Below the pieces are notes generated by a model. That model ran no database searches. It had not been told where the DNA came from and saw only the letters and a program-made list of their open reading frames with translations. A stretch of 17,907 nucleotides of DNA, taken from the NCBI GenBank assembly GCA_004295885.1, contig SEDG01000034.1, positions 1 through 17,907 on the forward strand, read 5' to 3'. Shown here piece by piece: positions 1-8,074 of the stretch. Numbering within the stretch: the first letter of the stretch is position 1; each line of letters opens with the position of its first letter. The position numbers and the translations under genes are program-made. The DNA is from Pedobacter sp. GTDB lineage: Bacteria; Bacteroidota; Bacteroidia; Sphingobacteriales; Sphingobacteriaceae.

Positions 1-34
1 AAAAAAAAGCCCTAATGATTTGAGCATTAGGGCT
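1..34 (-). terminator. Rho-independent terminator of sucA-sucB
   Basis: A perfect 10-bp inverted repeat (AGCCCTAATG at 8-17 pairing with CATTAGGGCT at 25-34, 7-nt loop) lies 17 bases past the sucB stop codon. Read on the minus strand it is followed by a run of eight T (positions 1-8). The stem, short loop and U-tract are textbook, so the sucAB transcript probably ends here. Confidence 0.9.
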
Positions 35-51
35 AAATATGTTAATTGAAA

Positions 52-1266
52 TTATACGCCTAACAATAATCTAGCTGGGTCTTCTAATAATTGTTTAACT
101 CTTACTAAGAAACCTACAGACTCACGTCCATCGATAATTCTGTGGTCATAAGATAAAGCAATGTACATCATCGGACGAATAACTACTTCTTTATTTTCTG
201 CAATAGGACGCTCAATAATATTGTGCATTCCTAAAATTGCAGATTGAGGCGCATTGATAATTGGAGTAGACATCATCGAACCAAATACACCACCATTAGT
301 AATTGTAAATGTTCCACCTGTCATTTCATCAATTGTTAATTTGCTATCTCTAGCTTTTGTTGCCAACTCAATCACAGTTTTTTCAATCTGTGCCAAGCTC
401 ATGCTTTCTGCATTTCTAATAATTGGCACAACCAATCCTTTTGGTGCAGAAACTGCGATAGAAACATCTACAAAATCATTGTAAACAACTTCTTCACCTT
501 CTATGCGAGCATTAACTGCAGGAAAATCTTTTGCTGCTTCACAAACGGCTTTAGTGAAGAAACTCATAAATCCTAAGCCAACGCCATGTTTCTCTTTAAA
601 TTGGTCTTTATATTTAGCCCTTAAGTCCATGATTGGCTTCATGTTTACCTCATTAAATGTGGTTAACATGGCTGTTTCATTTTTAACGGTTACTAAACGT
701 TTAGCAACTGTTTTACGCAAAGGCGACATTTTTTCTCTACGCTCACCTCTAGAACCTGCAACTGCTGGAGCTGAAGTAGCTTTAGGAGCTTCAACTTTCG
801 GACTAGCTGCTTTTTCAGCCTTCTGTGCGTCTTCTTTAGTAATTCTACCATCAACACCTGTTCCTTTTACAACGCCTGCATCAACACCTTTTTCTGCCAA
901 AATTTTAGCAGCAGATGGAGATGGAGTTCCTGTTGCATAGCTTTCGCCAGATTTTTCTGCAACTGGTGCACTAACCTTATCAGCAACTGGTGCTGCCGGA
1001 CTTTCAGTTTTTGCTGGTGCTGCAGCTGCTCCACCTTCTTCAATTGAACAAACTACTGCTCCAATTGGTAAAGTATCGCCTTCGGCAGCTACAATTTTTA
1101 AAGTTCCTGCTTTTTCTGCTGTTAATTCGAATGTTGCTTTATCAGACTCTAACTCTGCGATGATTTCGTCCATTTCAACAAAATCTCCATCGTTTTTAAC
1201 CCAACGTGATAAAACTACTTCTGTAATCGATTCGCCAACTGGCGGAACTTTTATTTCTAAACCCAT
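52..1266 (-). CDS. sucB: 2-oxoglutarate dehydrogenase E2, dihydrolipoamide succinyltransferase
   Basis: This is the E2 core of the cytoplasmic 2-oxoglutarate dehydrogenase complex of the TCA cycle; it transfers the succinyl group from lipoamide to CoA. The protein has 404 residues. An N-terminal lipoyl domain (about 2-78) carries the lipoylated lysine in ESDKATFE (K43). An Ala/Pro-rich linker follows, then a peripheral-subunit-binding domain (about 114-150, with GVDGRITKEDA), and a C-terminal acyltransferase domain ending with the catalytic motif SYDHRIIDGRE (H375, D379). The length is normal for the family. I chose the ATG at 1266 because MGLEIKVPPVGES is the family N-terminus. The open frame extends upstream to 1332, but those 22 codons run through a low-complexity repeat. 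It lies 86 bp after sucA in the same operon; no E3 gene is present in this window. Confidence 0.95.
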   Translation of the reverse strand: MGLEIKVPPVGESITEVVLSRWVKNDGDFVEMDEIIAELESDKATFELTAEKAGTLKIVAAEGDTLPIGAVVCSIEEGGAAAAPAKTESPAAPVADKVSAPVAEKSGESYATGTPSPSAAKILAEKGVDAGVVKGTGVDGRITKEDAQKAEKAASPKVEAPKATSAPAVAGSRGERREKMSPLRKTVAKRLVTVKNETAMLTTFNEVNMKPIMDLRAKYKDQFKEKHGVGLGFMSFFTKAVCEAAKDFPAVNARIEGEEVVYNDFVDVSIAVSAPKGLVVPIIRNAESMSLAQIEKTVIELATKARDSKLTIDEMTGGTFTITNGGVFGSMMSTPIINAPQSAILGMHNIIERPIAENKEVVIRPMMYIALSYDHRIIDGRESVGFLVRVKQLLEDPARLLLGV

Positions 1267-1289
1267 GTCTTTATATATGTTGTAAAGTT

Positions 1290-1351
1290 TTAAGGTTGAA
1301 ATGTTGCAACGTTGAAATGTCTCACATCTCAAATCTCACATCTCAAATCTC
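1290..1351. repeat. Low-complexity word tract between sucA and sucB
   Basis: Positions 1320-1351 hold 2.3 perfect tandem copies of the 14-mer TCTCACATCTCAAA (1320-1333, 1334-1347, then TCTC). Next to it the 10-mer GTTGAAATGT occurs twice (1294-1303 and 1311-1320) around GTTGCAAC. On the coding strand the purine-rich part (GAGATTTGAGATGTGAGA) begins two bases after the sucA stop codon, and the pyrimidine-richer part leads towards the sucB start. It is transcribed within the operon and does not look coding. Confidence 0.85.
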
Positions 1352-1352
1352 T

Positions 1353-4151
1353 TTAATCTATATTTACTAATTTTTTGGTTGCTTTTGCTGCAGTTTCTTT
1401 TACTTTTTCTGTTACTGGCACATCAAAAGCACTTGCAATAATGTAGGCTTGCTGATTGGTGTGTTGTTTTGCATAGCCTGTTGCTGTACTGCTGCTTTCT
1501 TTTCTAGAAATTACGTCCATTTGGCTAAATGAAGTTTTTCTCAATTTGCGCAACAAGTAAGGCCAAGCACCCATGTTTTCTGGTTCTTCTTGTACCCAAA
1601 CTGCATCTTTAGCATTTTTATAACGTTTGTAAACAGCTTCCATTTGGTCTACAGGAGTTGGATACAATTGTTCAACACGCACTAAAGCAACATCACCTTT
1701 GGCATTTGTTTTTTGTGTTTCTAACAATTCGTAATAGATTTTTCCACTACAGAAAACAACACGTTTAACATCTGCTGGTTTTACGTTCGCATCATCAATT
1801 ACTTCTTTAAACTTACCTTCTGTAAAATCTGCAAGCGGACTAACGCAAAGCGGATGACGTAATAAACTCTTAGGACTGAACACCACTAAAGGTTTACGGA
1901 AATCGCGTTTAAATTGACGACGTAAAGCGTGGAAAAAGTTAGCAGGTGTTGTACAGTTAGCAATTTGCATGTTGTAATCTGCACAAAGCTCCATGAAACG
2001 CTCAATACGAGCAGATGAATGTTCTGGACCTTGACCTTCGTAACCGTGAGGCAACAACATTACCAATCCATTTTCTCTTTGCCATTTTGTTTCCGCACTA
2101 GCAATATATTGGTCTACCACAATTTGTGCACCATTAAAGAAATCACCAAATTGAGCTTCCCAGATGGTTAAAGCATTCGGATTTGCCATAGCGTAACCAT
2201 ATTCAAACCCTAAAACGCCATATTCTGATAAGTGTGAATTGTAAATATCAAATGGTGCTTGTTGTTCAGAAACATTTGCTAACGGTGTGTATTCTTCTTC
2301 CGAATCTTCTAAAGTTAAAACCGCATGGCGATGTGAAAAAGTTCCTCTCTTAACATCCTGTCCGCTTAAACGAACTCTTTTACCTTCAGCTAATAATGTC
2401 CCATAAGCTAGTTGCTCACCCATTGCCCAATCGAAAACATGAGTGGTTGTGGCCATTTTATTACGTTCGTCAAATAATTTTTCAATCTTTTTGAAGAACT
2501 TTTTATCAGATGGAAGTGTAGATATTCTTTTGGCAACCTCTAATAAAGTTGTTTTCTTTACCGAAGTATCTGGAGAAACATCAAAATCTTTTGCTGTTGC
2601 TAAACGCATATCCGCCCAAGCACCACCAAATTTAACATCGCTATAAGTTGATGTAATTTCCTTTGCCTCATTTAAACGCTCTTGTAAAAGACCTTTAAAT
2701 TGTTTTTCCATTTCCTTAGCCAAACCAGCTTCTAATTCGCCAGTTTTAGTTAATTTTTCGATATAAATATCTCTTGGATTAGCGTGTTTCTCTATCGCTT
2801 TGTATAACAATGGTTGAGTGAATTTAGGCTCATCCGCTTCGTTGTGACCAAATCTGCGGTAGCATAAAATATCAATAAACACATCATTTTTATATTTCTG
2901 ACGATACTCCATTGCTAAATTAATGGCATAAACCAAAGCTTCCACGTCATCTCCATTTACATGGAAAACTGGCGATAAAGTTACTTTAGCAATATCGGTA
3001 CAGTAAGTACTCGAACGGGCATCTTTATAATTAGTAGTAAAACCAATTTGGTTGTTAATCACCAAGTGGATGGTACCACCAGTTTTGTAACCTTCCAAAC
3101 TAGCCATTTGTATCACTTCATATACAATTCCTTGACCTGCAACAGATGCATCGCCATGAATTAATATTGGTGCTAAGCGACTATTGTCGCCACCATATTT
3201 GAAGTCAATTTTAGAGCGAGACATTCCCTCAACAACTCCATTTACTGTTTCTAAGTGAGATGGATTTGGACATAAGCTCAAATGAACATTTTTACCTGCA
3301 TTAGTGGTTACGTCTGTTGAATATCCCAAGTGGTACTTCACATCACCCCCAAATGGAGAATCTGCGCTGTAACCTTTACCTTCAAACTCAGCAAAAATAT
3401 CCTTATAGGTTTTTTGCATAATGTTTGCCAATACGTTCAAACGACCACGATGTGCCATTCCAATCACAAACTCTTCAATACCCAGTTCAGCTCCCTTTTC
3501 AATTACCGAATCTAATGCTGGGATAACTGCTTCTGCACCTTCTAAGGAGAAACGTTTTTGCCCTAGAAATTTAGTACCTAGAAAGTTCTCGAAACTTACC
3601 GCTTCATTCAATTTAGTCAGGATGCGTTTTTTCTCATCAATAGAAAACTTAGGCGTATTACGTTCGCTTTCCATCTTTTGCTCAATCCATTTTAAAATTT
3701 CTGGCGTACGAACATATTTATATTCAGCACCAATAGAAACGCAATAAGTTTGCTCTAGAAACGCAACAATTTCGCTCAATTTTGCAGGCGCACCAATACC
3801 AGTTTCAATAGCAGAATTAAATACAGTATTTAAATCGCTCGCTGCTAAACCAAAGTTTTCAATTGCTAGAGTTGGCGTATGTTTACGTCTTTCTCTAACT
3901 GGGTTTGTTTTAGTAAACAAGTGACCACGTTGACGGTAACCATTGATTAGGTTAAGAACATTTATTTCTTTTAAAAAATGCTCAGGAGCTTCAGTACTTA
4001 CTGATGTAGCATCAGAAGTCCTGCCAAAATCAAAGCCTTCAAAGAATTTTTGCCAGCCAAATTCAACTGAATTACGGTCTTCTTTATAGCTTTGGTATAA
4101 GGATTCTATATATTCGGCGTTGGCGCCATTGAGATAAGATAAGTTATCCAT
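1353..4151 (-). CDS. sucA: 2-oxoglutarate dehydrogenase E1 component
   Basis: This is the thiamine-diphosphate-dependent decarboxylase subunit (EC 1.2.4.2) of the 2-oxoglutarate dehydrogenase complex; it decarboxylates 2-oxoglutarate and reductively succinylates the lipoyl group of SucB. The 932 residues match the usual family length. Family motifs occur in order: an N-terminal E1 segment with YIESLYQSYKEDRNSV, then MAHRGRLNVLAN (H234), GDASVAGQG (from G333) followed by LVINNQIGFTT for thiamine diphosphate and metal, and CYRRFGHNEADEP (GHNE 435-438). The transketolase-like pyrimidine domain follows, with HLSEYGVLGFEYGYA and LLPHGYEGQGPEHSSAR, and then the C-terminal domain. The gene is intact. 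A Bacteroidota-type promoter lies just upstream, and sucB follows in the same transcript. Confidence 0.97.
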   Translation of the reverse strand: MDNLSYLNGANAEYIESLYQSYKEDRNSVEFGWQKFFEGFDFGRTSDATSVSTEAPEHFLKEINVLNLINGYRQRGHLFTKTNPVRERRKHTPTLAIENFGLAASDLNTVFNSAIETGIGAPAKLSEIVAFLEQTYCVSIGAEYKYVRTPEILKWIEQKMESERNTPKFSIDEKKRILTKLNEAVSFENFLGTKFLGQKRFSLEGAEAVIPALDSVIEKGAELGIEEFVIGMAHRGRLNVLANIMQKTYKDIFAEFEGKGYSADSPFGGDVKYHLGYSTDVTTNAGKNVHLSLCPNPSHLETVNGVVEGMSRSKIDFKYGGDNSRLAPILIHGDASVAGQGIVYEVIQMASLEGYKTGGTIHLVINNQIGFTTNYKDARSSTYCTDIAKVTLSPVFHVNGDDVEALVYAINLAMEYRQKYKNDVFIDILCYRRFGHNEADEPKFTQPLLYKAIEKHANPRDIYIEKLTKTGELEAGLAKEMEKQFKGLLQERLNEAKEITSTYSDVKFGGAWADMRLATAKDFDVSPDTSVKKTTLLEVAKRISTLPSDKKFFKKIEKLFDERNKMATTTHVFDWAMGEQLAYGTLLAEGKRVRLSGQDVKRGTFSHRHAVLTLEDSEEEYTPLANVSEQQAPFDIYNSHLSEYGVLGFEYGYAMANPNALTIWEAQFGDFFNGAQIVVDQYIASAETKWQRENGLVMLLPHGYEGQGPEHSSARIERFMELCADYNMQIANCTTPANFFHALRRQFKRDFRKPLVVFSPKSLLRHPLCVSPLADFTEGKFKEVIDDANVKPADVKRVVFCSGKIYYELLETQKTNAKGDVALVRVEQLYPTPVDQMEAVYKRYKNAKDAVWVQEEPENMGAWPYLLRKLRKTSFSQMDVISRKESSSTATGYAKQHTNQQAYIIASAFDVPVTEKVKETAAKATKKLVNID

Positions 4152-4177
4152 TTGTGTAGTATTTTCGATAAGTATTG

Positions 4178-4209
4178 CAAAATTAGGATTTTACCTTAAA
4201 AAATGGCAA
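4178..4209 (-). promoter_or_regulatory. Promoter of sucA-sucB
   Basis: On the minus strand the -7 box is TAATTTTG (4178-4185), an exact match to the Bacteroidota TAnnTTTG consensus. A TTG (4207-4209) lies 21 bases upstream in the -33 position. The start site would be near 4171, giving a 5' leader of about 20 nt before the sucA ATG at 4151. Confidence 0.7.
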
Positions 4210-4261
4210 TAAACTTAACAATTAAATTAAATAAAAACCTGTTTTTTAGCGAACAGAAAAG

Positions 4262-5548
4262 TTAGGCTCTAACAGCTTGGCTATAAAGACCTTTAGGGTC
4301 AACTATTTTAAGGAGTTTTTCAAAATTGAAACTATTAGTCAAACGTTGGTCGTTTCCAACACCTGCTATATTTGCCCAATTTCCCCAGTTGCTTGCAGGA
4401 TTATAATCAATCAGTTTTTCTTCGAAATAGGCCGCCCCCATTACCCAGCTTAAACCTAATTCGTAAACTAGATAAGTAGCCACTAATTGTCTAGCCGCAT
4501 TGGTCAAGTAACCTGTTGTATTTAGCTCATACATCATTGCATCTACCAAAGGCTGACCAGTATTTCCATTTTTCCAAGCTTGTAATAAATCATTGTCTAC
4601 CTGAGGCAAGCTTTTCAAGTTTGAAGTAAATCCAGCTGGTTTAAAAAATGTATTTCTATATTTCTTAAACATAAAACGATAATAATCACGCCACAAAAGC
4701 CCTAAAACAATCTGGTTAAAATAAGGCTTTAAACCATAACTTGCTTCGGCTTCCTTCATTTTCCAATAAACCTCCCTTGGAGACAAACAACCCAAAGCTA
4801 ACCAAGCCGACAGTTTAGAAACTACTTCGTTCTTTTTTAAAGATGCATTAGACAAAGCCATGTCTTCGCCTGTATGCAAAAAATCATGCAAATGTTTAAA
4901 CGCCTCTTGCTCACCACCTCTAAACTCAGAATTTTCATTCAAAGTTGGCAACTCTTCATTTACGATAAGCTCATTTAGCATAGGCAATTCTCCCCAAGCA
5001 GCAACATTTACAAAGTTGATTTTTTCAGGAGTTAAAAAGCAAGGCTTTACAATGGCATCACGTTCAGTTTTCTTTTTAAACTGAGCAAAAACGTCAGGTA
5101 TATCCTTGATAGGAAAGGGTAAATCTTCTTTATTATACAGCGTATGACCAATAAAATGCTTCAAATTCACCTTTTGTTTCCAAAGCAAATCTTCAACGTG
5201 GGTAGATACAGCCGTCTCTTCGCTAGCTACTTCCCTATGATGGTAAACTTCTGTAATTTCATATTCGGCGACAAGCTTTGGCAATAAATCTTCAGGCTTA
5301 CCTTGGGCAATTAAAATATCACCGCCAAATTTTTGGAATGACTCGCGAATAGAGGCCACGCTTTCCAAAAGAAATTGAGCCCTAGTTGCTCCTGTTTTGA
5401 TCGTATGATAGCGAGAATGCTCAAAATGACGTGGGTCGAATATATAAACTGGCAAAATTTCGTCGGCCTTGGCAATGGCTTCCACTAGCATTTCGTTATC
5501 ATGCAGGCGTAAATCATTCCTAAACCAAACTAAAATCTTTTTGCTCAT
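4262..5548 (-). CDS. Cryptochrome/photolyase of the DASH type
   Basis: This is a flavoprotein of the photolyase/cryptochrome superfamily, 428 residues. The N-terminal alpha/beta photolyase domain (about 3-130) starts KKILVWFRNDLRLHDNE and includes TGATRAQFLLES. The C-terminal helical FAD domain contains LSAWLALGCLSPREVYW, LLWRDYYRFM, TTGYLTNAARQLVATYL, and SNWGNWANIAGVGNDQR. That last GVGND form is typical of Cry-DASH rather than of CPD photolyases, which have a GxGxDAAPYFRxFNP sequence here. Family members repair cyclobutane pyrimidine dimers in single-stranded DNA and may act in light sensing. I chose the ATG at 5548 because the family begins close to this point; an in-frame ATG at 5560 would add four residues. 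It is divergent from a second photolyase operon, which suggests shared light or UV control (inference). Confidence 0.92.
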   Translation of the reverse strand: MSKKILVWFRNDLRLHDNEMLVEAIAKADEILPVYIFDPRHFEHSRYHTIKTGATRAQFLLESVASIRESFQKFGGDILIAQGKPEDLLPKLVAEYEITEVYHHREVASEETAVSTHVEDLLWKQKVNLKHFIGHTLYNKEDLPFPIKDIPDVFAQFKKKTERDAIVKPCFLTPEKINFVNVAAWGELPMLNELIVNEELPTLNENSEFRGGEQEAFKHLHDFLHTGEDMALSNASLKKNEVVSKLSAWLALGCLSPREVYWKMKEAEASYGLKPYFNQIVLGLLWRDYYRFMFKKYRNTFFKPAGFTSNLKSLPQVDNDLLQAWKNGNTGQPLVDAMMYELNTTGYLTNAARQLVATYLVYELGLSWVMGAAYFEEKLIDYNPASNWGNWANIAGVGNDQRLTNSFNFEKLLKIVDPKGLYSQAVRA

Positions 5549-5641
5549 ATCCGTAGCCATTTATATTGGCTTGCAATTTGCACAAAATCCCGCACTTAGT
5601 AGTCCAAACATCTTATTTTTTACAAATCGATAACACATTCT

Positions 5642-5695
5642 AACGGAAAACGGAAGATGCCTATCTGCAGGACCGGCAGGTAAAACGGAAAATGG
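5642..5695. repeat. Purine-rich word repeat interrupted by GC-rich hairpin-like insert
   Basis: The words AACGGAAAACGGAAGATG (5642-5659) and AAAACGGAAAATGG (5682-5695) flank a GC-richer 22-base segment containing CTGCAGGACCGGCAG, which can form a small imperfect hairpin. The composition differs sharply from the surroundings. It resembles the purine-rich word tracts at the operon junctions elsewhere in the window, but uses different words. Confidence 0.5.
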
Positions 5696-5745
5696 CATTT
5701 AGCTTACCAAGAGTTCAAAAATGACAGTGGGCAATATTACACCAA

Positions 5746-5766
5746 TGAACTTATGAACAACTGAAC
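5746..5766. repeat. Three TGAAC pentamers at 8-bp spacing
   Basis: TGAAC begins at 5746, 5754 and 5762, an exact 8-base period. This lies just upstream of the probable promoter of the SDR-phrB pair. It could be a regulator-binding array or another low-complexity word tract; the sequence does not decide. Confidence 0.5.
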
Positions 5767-5823
5767 TATAAAGAAATTACTATCTTTCGTAAACCAAAAA
5801 TGAACATTTAGAGTATATATAGT

Positions 5824-6741
5824 ATGGCAAAGAACATTCTCATAACTGGTGCAACTGGTTTAGTGGGCAAACAACTTATTCCTGCATTGCAAGCTAAAGG
5901 TTACAAAATTTCCATCTTATCGAGAAAACTAACCAAAATAAAAGATGTGGATGTATTTTTATGGGATGTTTATAAGCAAACGATAGATACAAATGCTTTA
6001 AAGGATATAGATACAATTATTCATCTAGCCGGAGAAGGCATTGCAGACAAAAAGTGGACTGACGAACGCAAAAAGGAAATTATCGACAGTAGAGTTTTAT
6101 CTGCTCGACTTTTATATCAAACCATTCAAGAAACAAAGGCGCAAGTAACCACATTTATATCAGCTTCTGCTGTTGGTTTTTATGGGGATAGAGGTAGTGA
6201 GATTTTAGCAGAGACAAGTGAGCCTGGGCAAGGTTTTTTATCAGAATGCTGTAAATTATGGGAAAGTGCTGCAAATGAAGGTGTTGAATTAGGCATAAGA
6301 GTAGTAAAAATTAGAATAGGCTTAATTTTAAGCAAAGACGATGGCGCTTTAAAAGCAATGGAAACTCCTATTAAGTTTTTTGTTGGCGCACCACTAGGTT
6401 CAGGAAAACAATGGATGCCGTGGATACATTTAGACGACATCGTAAAAATCTTCACCAAAGCTGTAGAAGATGAAAAAATGAGTGGTCCTTATAATGCTTG
6501 TGCACCATTCCCAGTTTCGAATAAATTTCTAACAAAAGCAATTGCAGGAAAATTAAATCGACCTGTTTGGCCAGTACATATTCCTAAATTTGCCCTCAAG
6601 GCAATTATGGGCGAAATGAGCATTTTACCGTTGATGAGCAATAATACCATAGCCAATAGACTTTTAGAGTCAGGCTACAAATTTAGCTACGTTAATTTAG
6701 ATGATGCTTTAAATTCAATTTATAATGAAAAAAGAGATTAG
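5824..6741 (+). CDS. TIGR01777-type NAD(P)-binding oxidoreductase (SDR/epimerase-like, DUF1731)
   Basis: This 305-residue protein belongs to the extended short-chain dehydrogenase/epimerase superfamily (the YfcH/TIGR01777 family); its substrate is not established. The N-terminal Rossmann motif ITGATGLVGKQL gives a GxxGxxG pattern (G9, G12, G15) for NAD(P) binding. IHLAGEGIADKKWT and SASAVGFYGDRGSE are typical internal family motifs, and WMPWIHLDDIVKIF follows in the central region. The last 50 or so residues fit the DUF1731 C-terminal domain. Its end overlaps the start of phrB by 17 bases, so the two are probably translationally coupled. Linkage of this family with photolyases suggests a role in a light-response set, but that is inference and says nothing about the reaction. 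Confidence 0.9.
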   Translation: MAKNILITGATGLVGKQLIPALQAKGYKISILSRKLTKIKDVDVFLWDVYKQTIDTNALKDIDTIIHLAGEGIADKKWTDERKKEIIDSRVLSARLLYQTIQETKAQVTTFISASAVGFYGDRGSEILAETSEPGQGFLSECCKLWESAANEGVELGIRVVKIRIGLILSKDDGALKAMETPIKFFVGAPLGSGKQWMPWIHLDDIVKIFTKAVEDEKMSGPYNACAPFPVSNKFLTKAIAGKLNRPVWPVHIPKFALKAIMGEMSILPLMSNNTIANRLLESGYKFSYVNLDDALNSIYNEKRD

Positions 6742-8026
6742 CATTTGCTGGTTAAGAAGAGATTTACGTTTAGCAGATAATGCGGCTTTGTATCATGCCT
6801 TGAAGGGGAAATATCCTGTTTTAGTTTTGTTTATTTTTGATAAAAACATTCTTAAAAAGCTGGATAATAAAAGTGATGCTCGAATAACATTCATTTATCA
6901 AACCTTGGTCGATATCCAAGAACATTTAAAGGAAAAAGGCTCTTCATTGTTGATGAAATTTGATACACCTGATAAAGCTTGGCCAGAAATTTTAACTGAA
7001 TATGATGTTAAAGGCGTTTATACAAATCACGATTATGAACCTTATGCTACAAAACGAGACGATAGTTTAGCTGAGTTTTTAAGAAGCGAGGACGTGCCTT
7101 TTCGCACCTACAAAGACCAAGTTATTTTTGAGAAGAGTGAAATTGTGAAAGATGACGGCAAACCATATTCTGTATTTACACCTTATTATCGCCAATGGCT
7201 GAAGAAGCTGAATGATTTTTATGTTAAATCTTATCCGACGGGAAAATATCTAAAAAACCTGCATCAAACAATCCCACTTCCATTTTTGACTTTAAAGGAG
7301 TTAGGGTTCGAAAAATCAAATCAAGAATTCCCAGCTAACAATTTTGAGAAAAAACTAAAAGACTATGATAAAGAACGTGACTATCCAGCAAAAGATGCTA
7401 CAACACATCTTGGTTTGCATTTAAGATTCGGAACGGTGAGCATTAGAGAGGTAGTTCGTGAAGCACAAGACCAAAAAGCTGACAAATGGCTTTCTGAGTT
7501 GGCTTGGAGAGAGTTTTACATGATGATTTTGTGGCATTATCCACATATTGTTGACCATGCATTTAAACCTGCTTACGATAATATTAAGTGGAGAAATAAC
7601 GAAACTGAATTTAAGGCTTGGTGCGAAGGAAAAACAGGCTACCCAATAGTTGATGCAGGGATGCGCCAGTTAAATGAAACTGGCTTTATGCATAACCGTG
7701 TGAGGATGGTAGTGGCCAGCTTCCTCTGCAAACATCTTCTGATAGACTGGCGATGGGGAGAAACCTATTTTGCTGAAAAACTGCTAGATTATGAACAAGC
7801 CAGTAATGTTGGTGGTTGGCAATGGGCTTGTGGCTCTGGCAATGATGCGGCACCATATTTCAGGGTTTTTAATCCCGAATTACAGCTTAAAAAATTCGAC
7901 CCAAAAATGGAATATGTTTTTAGATGGGCTCCTGAATATAAAAATGCATTGTCACCGATCCCAATAGTTGAACATACTTTTGCGAGGGATAGAATCTTGG
8001 CAGCATTTAAAAAAGCATTGACATAA
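6725..8026 (+). CDS. phrB: Class I deoxyribodipyrimidine (CPD) photolyase
   Basis: This light-dependent DNA repair enzyme (EC 4.1.99.3) splits cyclobutane pyrimidine dimers using FAD. It has 433 residues, slightly shorter than E. coli PhrB. The N-terminal antenna-binding domain begins ISICWLRRDLRLADN. The FAD-binding helical domain has the family signatures LGLHLRFGTVSIRE, LSELAWREFYMMILW, TGYPIVDAGMRQLNETGFMH, and NRVRMVVASFLCKHLL (R325 region). GGWQWACGSGNDAAPYFRVF (G363 onwards) distinguishes a CPD photolyase from the Cry-DASH protein encoded nearby. Its ATG lies inside the end of the upstream SDR gene (17-base overlap). A bidirectional hairpin terminator follows the stop codon. Confidence 0.95.
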   Translation: MKKEISICWLRRDLRLADNAALYHALKGKYPVLVLFIFDKNILKKLDNKSDARITFIYQTLVDIQEHLKEKGSSLLMKFDTPDKAWPEILTEYDVKGVYTNHDYEPYATKRDDSLAEFLRSEDVPFRTYKDQVIFEKSEIVKDDGKPYSVFTPYYRQWLKKLNDFYVKSYPTGKYLKNLHQTIPLPFLTLKELGFEKSNQEFPANNFEKKLKDYDKERDYPAKDATTHLGLHLRFGTVSIREVVREAQDQKADKWLSELAWREFYMMILWHYPHIVDHAFKPAYDNIKWRNNETEFKAWCEGKTGYPIVDAGMRQLNETGFMHNRVRMVVASFLCKHLLIDWRWGETYFAEKLLDYEQASNVGGWQWACGSGNDAAPYFRVFNPELQLKKFDPKMEYVFRWAPEYKNALSPIPIVEHTFARDRILAAFKKALT

Positions 8027-8058
8027 AAAAAGCCATCAACTTTAGGTTGATGGCTTTT
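8027..8058. terminator. Bidirectional terminator between phrB and FKBP genes
   Basis: A perfect 10-bp stem (AGCCATCAAC at 8031-8040 with GTTGATGGCT at 8046-8055, 5-nt loop) is extended by flanking A and T runs. It lies between the converging stop codons of phrB (+) and the FKBP lipoprotein gene (-). The T-run is longer on the minus strand (seven) than on the plus strand (four), so it should work in both directions, better for the minus strand. Confidence 0.88.
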
Positions 8059-8074
8059 AAAAATATTTTTGTTT

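Larger units (their letters stand above)
5549..5823. other. Divergent intergenic region between Cry-DASH and SDR-phrB
   Basis: This 275-bp region must hold promoters for both directions, but I find no full consensus promoter. Near 5642-5695 there are two copies of an AAAACGGAA-type word (5647-5655 and 5682-5690) separated by a GC-richer segment with CTGC/GCAG arms. Near 5746-5766 the pentamer TGAAC occurs three times at an exact 8-base period. A partial -7 box, TATCTTTC, lies at 5781. No gene is apparent. Confidence 0.6.

Noticed and set aside
503..940. Long open frame on the plus strand antisense to sucB
   Set aside because: It lies opposite a clearly identified gene, has no recognisable domains, and its composition is that of the reverse complement of the Ala-rich SucB linker.
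1290..1351. CRISPR array
   Set aside because: The 14-base units are directly adjacent without spacers, and there are no cas genes.
4236..4256. Terminator for the Cry-DASH gene (CTGTT/AACAG stem followed by T-run)
   Set aside because: The stem is only five pairs with an 8-base loop, and it overlaps the upstream side of the sucA promoter. Possible but not supported well enough to list.
5781..5789. -7 promoter box TATCTTTC for the SDR-phrB pair
   Set aside because: The final G of TAnnTTTG is missing, and no TTG or TTTG lies 19-21 bases upstream.
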